From the NCBI GenBank assembly GCA_008931825.1, contig QXVZ01010698.1, forward strand, positions 1-20,257: a stretch of DNA of 20,257 nt, in the 5' to 3' direction. Every line of letters begins with the position of its first letter. The stretch's first letter is position 1. The notes beneath the pieces are model-generated. The model ran no database searches, had not been told where the DNA came from, and saw only the letters and a list, made by a program, of their open reading frames with translations. The translations under genes were made by a program, and so were the position numbers. This document shows, in pieces, positions 9,672 to 17,615 of the stretch. The stretch is from Phallusia fumigata. Taxonomy: Eukaryota; Chordata; Ascidiacea; Phlebobranchia; Ascidiidae.

Positions 9672-11786
9672 ATGGTGAAAATAACTTGGCTTGGTTTAAT
9701 TTTGTTTGCACAACATGTGTGTGGTCAAACCTGGCATCAGTTCAAAGGACATGAATATTACATTGAATTCTCGTCTGTCAATTCATACACTGAAGCTGAA
9801 GATGGATGTGCTGCAAGACAAGCTACAGTAGCAAATGTTAAAACGAACGAACTTCACTGGTTTTTGGTTGGAAAATTTGGACTTTTGACAGGTGATGTTT
9901 GGTTGAGAATGAAACAATGTAAAAATAACTTTTGTTTAATTGCTAATGTATATTTAATTGTATGTGTCACTTTCATACACGTAACATTCGCAATTTCTTA
10001 ATTACTATTCCGTCATATTTAATTGCAACATGGTAATAAGATAATTGACAAAAACATACTTTGCTTGAGAAGGCGGCAAAGCGGTTCTATTATTGATTTC
10101 GTAAAACACAAAGCAAGCAAAAGAAACAATATCAAATTCAATATTTTATCGAAATTTAGCATTTATTTATTTTCACATTATTCATAAACTTCTCATCGAA
10201 ACACCTTAATAAACACACGCAGGAGTACCTTACTCGTTTTACAACGGCGCAACAAGAAATCCAACCACACACGAGTTTCGATGGACAGATGGAACAAGTG
10301 TTAATCTCACACAGCCACAGTGGATAACTGGACAACCGAATAATGTAAACGAAAAATGTGTAGCAATGGGAAGTTACAGCGAAAGTTGGGCAAAGTACTG
10401 GTGGAATGATGTTTCATGTTCTACTACTTCCAGATACGTTTGTCAAAGAAACCTTCCAAGTAGGTGTAACTATATTATGAAGTAAACAACGTGTGGTAGA
10501 ATTTAAAATATGCGTAACAGATTTTCTTAGCTAAGCAACAAAACGTTGGATTCAACAAACGGCCGCTACAGCAATGCTTAGTATATTTGGACGCATTTTT
10601 TATTCTAACGTTTTTCAGCGACCACTACTTCTACTACCACAACTTCTCCTACAACCACCTTTGGACAAACTACAGCTTCCCAAACCACTGAGTCACCCAC
10701 AACGACTGTGACGTTTCATGACTCAACTACAAGTCTCCAATCATCAGGTTTGTTTACTAATGTTTTTTGCCAAAGAAACAAGCTATGATCTTGGCCTTAT
10801 TGGCTTTTTTACAATTTAGCAGAAACCACCAACACTGTAGAAGAATCCACACGTCGAGGTATTTACATCACAACAAAATCGAATTTAGGTGAGTGCGGCA
10901 ACATCCAAATCTAATATTCTGAGTGTTGTGCATTTTTACGCAAATACAAAATTTTTAAATTATTATCCGATCTTCCGGGACAACAACCGTTTGATTATGT
11001 TAAGCTCTTACATCTAGTGGTTCTAGTTTGAAACTATAAATAATCCTGTGATACTCGATAATTTCCGGGAGCTTCGTTTCGTTGAGCGAATAATGCTGTA
11101 GGGAAAGTCATCTTAGTAACATAGTGAGATCAATAAATAAAGCAATGTGAAAATATACTACGTGATCCGCACATTTTGTCGACCTCTCAGTCTGTCTTGT
11201 GTACCATACTTATCAATATGATCGTTTCTGGCAAAATGTGTTAAATTACAAACTTCGCGCGAAAGTGAGAAAACCAAACATTGAGCGTTCTATCCGCAGA
11301 TCAAGGATGTGACTCAACTCTAGTAGCTGTGATTGGCTCCATTGCTGGATTCGTCACTGGTGTAATTGCACTTGCTCTATCTCTCTACTTTCGCAAACAG
11401 TTAAGGTAATACTTGCCACCAACAAAAATGAAATAATTTGGGTTATATTGCCGTTGTTTTACAGCTCAAAGAATGAAACGAATGGCAAGGTTTCTGAATA
11501 TGCAGAGATCGGTAAGATTGCATAATTAACGCACAAACAACACTGTTTTCACTTTTTCCCAACTAATGTAAGATTTGTTGCAGATGAACTCAAGATTACT
11601 CGACAAGCAGGCTCCAACTCCAAAGAGGCAGCGACGTACGTCAATGTGGCAAATCAGGAAAACAACGCAGTTAAGTTAGGGATTCAGTCGAAAGCAGGGG
11701 ACCAAAATACAGGAGATGACAACAATTATGAAATACCTATCACCCACAAATCATCTGTGTATGTGAATGTAAAATGTAAAAATTAA
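9672..11786 (+). CDS. Receptor gene 3: type I C-type lectin-like receptor, class B tail
   Basis: Predicted exons: 9672-9891, 10223-10459, 10619-10747, 10823-10888, 11300-11405, 11465-11511, 11584-11786, giving 335 residues. Signal peptide MVKITWLGLILFAQHVCG (1-18). The CTLD (about 19-152) has Cys46, Cys119, Cys139 and Cys147; the sugar-site motifs are QPN (111-113), not EPN, and WND (134-136). QPN keeps the loop shape but alters a ligand often linked to mannose preference. Stalk 153-217 is Thr/Ser-rich. Membrane span about 225-248, then RKQLR. Tail motifs: SEYAEI (Tyr265, perfect ITIM consensus), TYVNV (Tyr287), NYEIP (Tyr317) and SVYVNV (Tyr328, fits the ITIM and Grb2 YxN patterns). I chose the ATG at the signal peptide; an in-frame ATG 30 codons upstream exists. 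Closest relative in the window is gene 5. Ligand unknown. Confidence 0.88.
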
Positions 11787-12480
11787 TACGAGAACCACCA
11801 AATACACGAAATAGTCCGTAAGAAAATAAACATTTCTTACCGAGTTGAAAGATTTGTTGTTGTTTTTTCACTGACAAAATGGTCACATGGCAAAAGTTGG
11901 TTGTTGTTTTTCAAACGATGTGGGTGCACAATAAATACGGTGGACGAAATGAGATGTACATACCACGTTTATGCAAACCAGCTTTTTCTGATGCATTTCA
12001 ACATAACATTTAGCTTGTGAATATAATTTATGTGTGTGTTATCTTTACAGTTTGGCGAATGTACAGTTTGTGGATATTAAGTTGCCGCAATATATTTCTG
12101 GAATGTTTATTAGAATAATCAGATGAATTAACAAATAAAAAAAATCACAACACTTGCATTGTAAACTTCAATCTGCCACATATTCAGGTATTTTGGCTAG
12201 TATTTTGGTAGCCAAATGACGCTTCTGCCAATTTATTTACTTGAAGTTCTAGCACCTCAATATCCTAAAAACACCAAACATATCCGGAAATTTAAAAATA
12301 AAATCACGAAATTGCATCACAACTTTGAAGTATAGGTTTTAAAGAATAAGTTGTCAGGAATTAAATAAATCATTTGAAACGCCCCCTTAAGGTATTTTCT
12401 GTAACTACACAGTAAAAGAAAAGTGACTGGATACATTAGACTACTGTAATAATTTGTGTTCACATTAGACTTCATTGAAA
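11787..12480 (+). repeat. 3' UTR and flank of gene 3, duplicated after gene 5
   Basis: This stretch aligns almost base for base with 19,770-20,257 at the window end. Shared features include GTTGTTGTTTTTTCACTGAC, AATAAATACGGTGGACGAA, and CTTGAAGTTCTAGCACCTCA. No gene is seen. AATAAA occurs at 11825-11830, 11930-11935 and 12134-12139. Confidence 0.65.
11930..11935 (+). terminator. Candidate polyadenylation signal of gene 3
   Basis: AATAAA about 145 bases after the stop, in a context kept after gene 5 (AATAAATACGGTGG). A second AATAAA at 11825-11830, about 40 bases after the stop, is not kept after gene 5, so the downstream site is the better candidate. Confidence 0.45.
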
Positions 12481-12580
12481 AATAATCTCGCTACATAGGC
12501 CATGCATCAGAATAACAGGAAGTTTCCTTCCTCACAATGATGTAACACCTACACACTGTGATCATGAGGTAAAGTATATT
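12481..12580 (+). promoter_or_regulatory. Distal conserved block upstream of gene 4 (ETS-like paired site)
   Basis: TACATAGGCC, AACAGGAAGTTTCCTTC and CACAATGATGTAACACCTAC form a block repeated upstream of gene 5 (about 16,718-16,790). AGGAAGTTTCCT at 12517-12528 holds GGAA and TTCC back to back, as in paired ETS-factor sites. It lies about 900 bases before the ATG, in both copies. Function is inferred from the motif and retention only. Confidence 0.35.
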
Positions 12581-13425
12581 GTTTTAGGCATGGCTTGTAT
12601 TTTGATGAAAAATAAAACAACAACCGTAGACATGTAACATATACACCACGGACCTTTTGAACGCAGCGTGCCAGTTTACAATTATGCGAAAAATGATAAT
12701 GACTTCGTGGGCCAAGTTGATGACGTCACATCTTAATGCTTTTGCGTTTAGTTTGCTAATCGTTACCCGTAGCTGCAAGTGCATTGCACTTAACGATCAA
12801 AAAGCTGAACTTGGTTCAAAAATTTATTGAAATATGAATATCACTTGGCGTGGCATGAATCACCTCGAGTGCCAACTGTGGAATGAATATTCAGGGATTT
12901 CCGACCAATGAGTTATAGACACATCTGATCTACAATGAATATAGCAAGGTTAAAAGTTCCGGTTAATAGGTAAAGCGATAAAAATGGACGGCGAACTACC
13001 TGTTGAACTTTGTAAGTAGTTTCAATCAAGCTTTTTCAAGCTTGCCACTGTTGCACAACCAACAACAATGACTCCGACCAAAAGGACAACGCATGAGTAG
13101 GTTACTGGATTGTGTTAAGTGTGATGTACATGCTCCTTGTGCAATCCTGTAGTATCATGTATTTTCTTTGGTGACGTTTGATAAGTGGGTGAACTGAGAA
13201 AGTCTCAGTTAGTGATATTCAGGCTTAAAGCAGAACACAGAAGGAAGTCAGTAGTTGCTATCAATGTTTTTTTGTTTCAGTGTTGTGCGTAAATAACTTG
13301 CAGTTAAAGCGCCTGTATTTAGCCTAGCTGGCTGTTTGGGATATATTCATTCTGATAAAGTTTCATTACATGTAATTACACTTTTGCAGTCATTATTTCC
13401 TTGTACCAGTTGTAGAGCAGATACA
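12581..13425 (+). repeat. Duplicated upstream region of gene 4
   Basis: No gene is seen. The region aligns with those before genes 3 and 5 (shared CAACAACAATGACTCCGACC, GGTGACGTTTGATAAGTGGG, TTTTTTTGTTTCAG). A full palindromic CRE, TGACGTCA, is present at about 12,720-12,727; gene 5 has TGACGTTA and gene 3 TGGCCTCA at the same place. The TGACGT half-site of the proximal module is at 13172-13177. TATATT lies at 13342 and the acceptor-like CTTTTGCAG ends at 13389. Confidence 0.6.
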
Positions 13426-15672
13426 ATGGTGAAAATAACTTGGCTTGGTTTAATTTTGTTTGCACAACAAGTGTGCGGTCAAACTTGGCATCAGTTTGAA
13501 GGACATGAATATTACATTGAATTCTCGTCTGTCAATTCATATACTGAAGCTGAAGCTGGATGTGCTGCAAGACAAGCTACAGTAGCAAATGTTAAAACGA
13601 ACGAACTTCACCGGTTTTTGGTTGGAAAATTTGGACTTTTGACAGGTGATGTTTGGTTGAGAACGAAACAAAGTTATAATAACTTTCGTTTAATGGATAA
13701 TGTATATTTAATTGTATGTGTCACTTTTATACACGTAACATTCGCAATTTCTAAATTATTATTCCATCATATTTAATTGCAACATGGTAAAAAGATAATT
13801 GACAAAAACATACTTCGTTTTAGAAGGCGGCAAAGCGGTTTTATTACTCATTTAGTAAAACACAAAAGCAAAAGAAACAATATCAAATTCAATATTTTAT
13901 CGAAATTTAGCATTTTTTTATTTTCACATTATTCAATCACTTCTCATCGAAACATAAACACATGCAGGAGTGCCGTATTCGTTTTACAACGGCGCAACAA
14001 GAAATCCAAAAACAAAAGAGTTTCGATGGACAGATGGAACAAGTGTTGATCTCACACAACCACCGTGGAAAGACGGAGAACCAAATAACGTCAATGAAAA
14101 GTGTGTCAGAATGGGAAGTTACAGCGAAAGTTGGGCAAAGTACTGGTGGAATGATATTTCATGTTCAACTTCTTCAAGATACGTTTGTCAAAGAAACCTT
14201 CCAAGTAGGTTTTGACCTAACTGTTTTATGCAGTACACAACTCGTGCTGGTAGAATGTCAGTTTGCGTAACAGCAATCAGCTTTGTCTACCACCGACCAT
14301 AACCGCAACACGTCGCTTTTTCGACAAACAATCGCATTTTTGAAATAAAATTAAATTACGCAGTACAAATACGATAATTTAATATCAAGAACAATGCTCT
14401 GTGTTTTATTTGTTCAAGTCTAACTTTATTCAGCAACCGCAACTTCTTCTACAACCACTTCTCCCACTGTCGCAACTACATCTACTACCACAACTGCTTC
14501 GACAACAACCGCTAGAAAAACTACAAGCACAACGTCGCAAACCACAGAGTCACCCACAACGACTGTGACGTTTCATGACTCAACAATAAGTCTGCAATCA
14601 CAAGGTAGTGTGTCTCATAATGCTGTTATGTGAACTTTTGAATGCCCTGAATAAGTATTTTACCTTATTGGCTGATTTGCGACTTAACAGAAACCACCAG
14701 CGTGGGAGAAGCATCTACACGACGAGGTATTTACATCACAACTAAACCTAGATAGATAGGTTTTGTTTAATTAAACACCAAATACAAAATTCAATATGAG
14801 GGGAAGCGCTGGTTGCCGAATCTAACTAAATCCACAAACAATATTTACGTCGGCATATCTAAAGACAGTCTCTAATTATTCCAAATGTTGCAGAACAAAT
14901 GTAACAAAAATGATTGTAACAGATGATACATGTATAATAGGTAAAAAGATTAATAAAAGTCAACTGTTGTTACAGAACAAGGAAATGACTCGTTGCTGGT
15001 TGCTGTGATTGCTTCCGTCATCGGATGCGTCATCATTGTGTCAGGACTTGTGGCTTTTCTTCTCTATCGCAAACGCAAAAGGTATGAAGTGTGGGGAAAT
15101 GATTTTGCTGATTACTTATGACGTTTGTGATTTGCAGAACTAAAGATGTGGAACAGGAATATGCAGAAATTGGTAAGTTGGACACAAACATCATTGCCAA
15201 GTGTGGTGAATTCATTTTTTCTTATTTTTTTTCATGAAAATAAAAGCGCAAATGATTACTTAGTTTTCTGGTTCAAACTTGACAAGATTAGCATCTCAAA
15301 GGGGNCACTCACAGAAACAAACAGAGTGGAAACAGCGATGCCGAGGTTGGGAATGTTTCCACCACAACCCGAGACCAAACATCATCACAAACTTATGGCT
15401 CCGTTTACAACGTAGCTTATGGTAGCATTGCGAATCAAAACGAAGCAGCAATGTATGCTACAGTAGATGATGTCGAAATTCCGAATGATTACGAGTACCA
15501 GATGGCAGAAAATCAACAAAGTCACCAAGTTGTTAATCAAGAGGGCAACGATCTGTACGCTGTAGTGGGTGAGAAGAAAAAAGGAATCCAGCCTCAAACT
15601 GATGATATCCAGGTTGAACAAAATTATGTTGGAGGTCCGGGGGATGTTTACGCTGTCGTGAAGAAAATATAG
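13426..15672 (+). CDS. Receptor gene 4: mosaic C-type lectin-like receptor, gene 3/5-type head with class A tail
   Basis: Predicted exons: 13426-13645, 13968-14204, 14434-14604, 14691-14726, 14976-15081, 15138-15172, and a last exon whose 5' end is lost at the N (15305), continuing 15306-15672. Signal peptide MVKITWLGLILFAQQVCG; CTLD with EPN, WND and all four cysteines. In the long helix HWFL is changed to HRFL. The stalk exon is the longest of the five (57 codons). The usual donor of exon 4 is lost: reading on reaches TAG at 14753, so the upstream GAG|GTATTT at 14726/14727 is the likely donor and keeps frame. The membrane span after EQGNDS ends YRKRK. Tail motifs are EYAEI, YGSV, YGSI, YATV, LYAVV and VYAVV, the richest set in the window. 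From the middle of intron 2 onward the sequence is gene 1-like. Confidence 0.8.
15305..15305. other. Assembly gap (single N) in the tail exon of gene 4
   Basis: The only ambiguous base in the window. Sequence to its right (CACTCACAGAAACAAACAGA) matches gene 1 from about 2450. The roughly 60 bases of tail exon that precede this point in gene 1 (2390-2449) are absent on the left of the N. The N therefore marks missing sequence, not one unread base. Confidence 0.75.
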
Positions 15673-16505
15673 AAACTAAACGTGCCCATATCTGCAAATT
15701 AATTGATTGGTTTACAACACTAAGAAATCACAACATTGCCTTTGATGAGGAAAAACGATGACGCACACAAACTAATGTAGCTTGATTCTGCACTTTAGTT
15801 TATTATCTTATATGACTGAACTGTTGTTACTCTTGGTTGAACGGAAGGTCGCAGTCTATACATAGCAGAGGTGAAACAATACAAATGAGCTCGAGATAAA
15901 TGAAGTGTCACAATTTCGGTCAAGCCATTGGGTTCGAGCAATGCCGCTTAAGTTACTTGCTCTGGAAATGCTCAGGAAAGTCTTTCTTTTTGTCCCCTTT
16001 GATTCAACGCTTTCGTAGATAAAATCATAAGCCTTGTTCGGTGTGATTGTATAATGTTACGTTTGTGTTTTTGCGAAAGTCTATGGATTTATTTGCTAGT
16101 TGTCTAACTAGTTGTCTTTTTTGCTTGTTGTATAACTTCGTGTTTTTATGAGGATTTTTTTTTCATCACACCGGGCAACATTTACCAGAATTATGAACCA
16201 GTTTAGAAAGAAAAAGGTAGACCAGTGTAAAAAAATGGGACAAAGATTTTAAAAACAGGTTTTTAAAAACTTTTGAGTAATATAAAGTAGTTGTTAACCA
16301 GTCTGGTTTTGACGTTCGACAACGTCATGCATATAACGAACTCAGAGTTGACATCACAATAAAGACGTAACATCCAACTGGAGTTATTTAATGCTTAAGT
16401 GTCTTTGGTGACTGGCGCCTGAAGAATTGCATTCATGAGAGAAACCATATGAGTTAAAAACAATAGTTTAGCCAAGAGAAAGCAGTGAGTACTTGTCCTT
16501 ATTCA
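15673..16505. repeat. Gene 1-type 3' flank behind gene 4
   Basis: No gene is seen. The stretch aligns in order with 2831 to about 3800 behind gene 1 (AAATTAATTGATT, CGATGACGC, CGCTTAAGTT, GGCAACATTTACCA, CATTCATGAGAGAAAC, then GAGTACTTGTCCTT). Homology of this type ends at about 16,500. Confidence 0.65.
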
Positions 16506-17615
16506 TCAGAACCACCAAGTACAATAAAATGTCTGAAAGAAAATACTAAAAACATTTCTAATCGCTTTCAATGTACTCTATTTTTTCTGCTGTATTGATA
16601 TGCAATATTTACTTTGTGATTGTTTTGATTATTATATTACGCATGAAAACTGACTTGGTGAATCAGACTACTGTGACAGTTTGTTGCATATTATGCAACT
16701 TTGAAAAACAACATCATTACATAGGCCTTGTATCAGAATAACAGGAAGTTTCCTTCGTCACAATGATGTAACACCTACATACTGTGATCGTGTTGTAAAG
16801 TATATTGTTTTAAAGATGGCTTGTGTCCAGTTGAAAACTGAAACAACAACCTTAGATATGTATCAACGTTCGAGTGACTTTTTATGTCTAAATGTTAATG
16901 ACGTGACTGTCATGTTGATGACGTTACATCTTATTTCTGCGTTCAGTGGGATAATCATTGCCTGTTGCTACAATTACATTGCACTTAACGATAAAAAAGA
17001 GTTGGCTCAACTAAGCTCAAAAATATTTTGGAATAGGAGCTCGTGAATCACTTAGCGTTTCATGAATAATCACCACACGAGCCAGAAGTTGCCGACGCAT
17101 GAGTTAACAAAATTTGATCTACAACCCTGAAGCAGCAAGGTTAAAAGTTCCGGTGCTACGCGAAGCGATGAAGTGAATTGATAATTACCTGTTAAACTTT
17201 GGAAGTCGTTTCAATCGCGTTTCTTTAAGCTTGCCACTGTTGCACAACCAACAACAATGACTTCGACCAAAAGGCCAACGCGCGCGTAGGCTACTGCATT
17301 GTATTAACTGTGATGCACTTTGTGCAATGCTCCAGTAACATGTATTTTCTTTGGTGACGTTTAATAAGTGGGTGAACTGAAGGTGTCAGTGAGTGATGTT
17401 AAGGCTTAAAGCAGAACACAATAAAAGGAAATTAGATGTGTGAGCAGGTGCCATCAAAGTTTTTTGTTTCAGGATTGTGGGTAAAATAACGTCTAGGTAA
17501 AGAGCCTGTATTTAGCCTAGCTCGCTGTTTGGGATATAATCATTCTGAAGTGTCATTACATGTATTTACACTTTTGCAGTTATTATTTCCTTGTACCAGT
17601 TGTAGAGCAGATACA
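16506..17615 (+). repeat. Gene 3-type 3' flank remnant, then duplicated upstream region of gene 5
   Basis: From GAACCACCAAGTACA at about 16,508 the sequence resembles the 3' UTR behind genes 3 and 5 (compare GAACCACCAAATACACGAAA at about 11,791). It then passes into the upstream repeat with the paired GGAA/TTCC site AGGAAGTTTCCT at 16743-16754, the TGACGT half-site at 17355-17360, TATAAT at 17535 and an acceptor-like CTTTTGCAG ending at 17579. A 76-codon open frame at 16,816-17,046 has no counterpart kept in the gene 3 and 4 copies and is not called as a gene. Confidence 0.55.

Noticed and set aside
9892-10001. Open reading into intron 1 of genes 3, 4 and 5, encoding a hydrophobic stretch that could be a membrane anchor
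   Set aside because: Good donor and acceptor flank the intron, the CTLD would be cut in half, gene 3 stops earlier than the others, and most differences between copies change residues, so no coding constraint is visible.
16816-17046. Open frame of 76 codons upstream of gene 5
   Set aside because: The homologous sequence before genes 3 and 4 does not keep this frame; it belongs to the duplicated upstream region.
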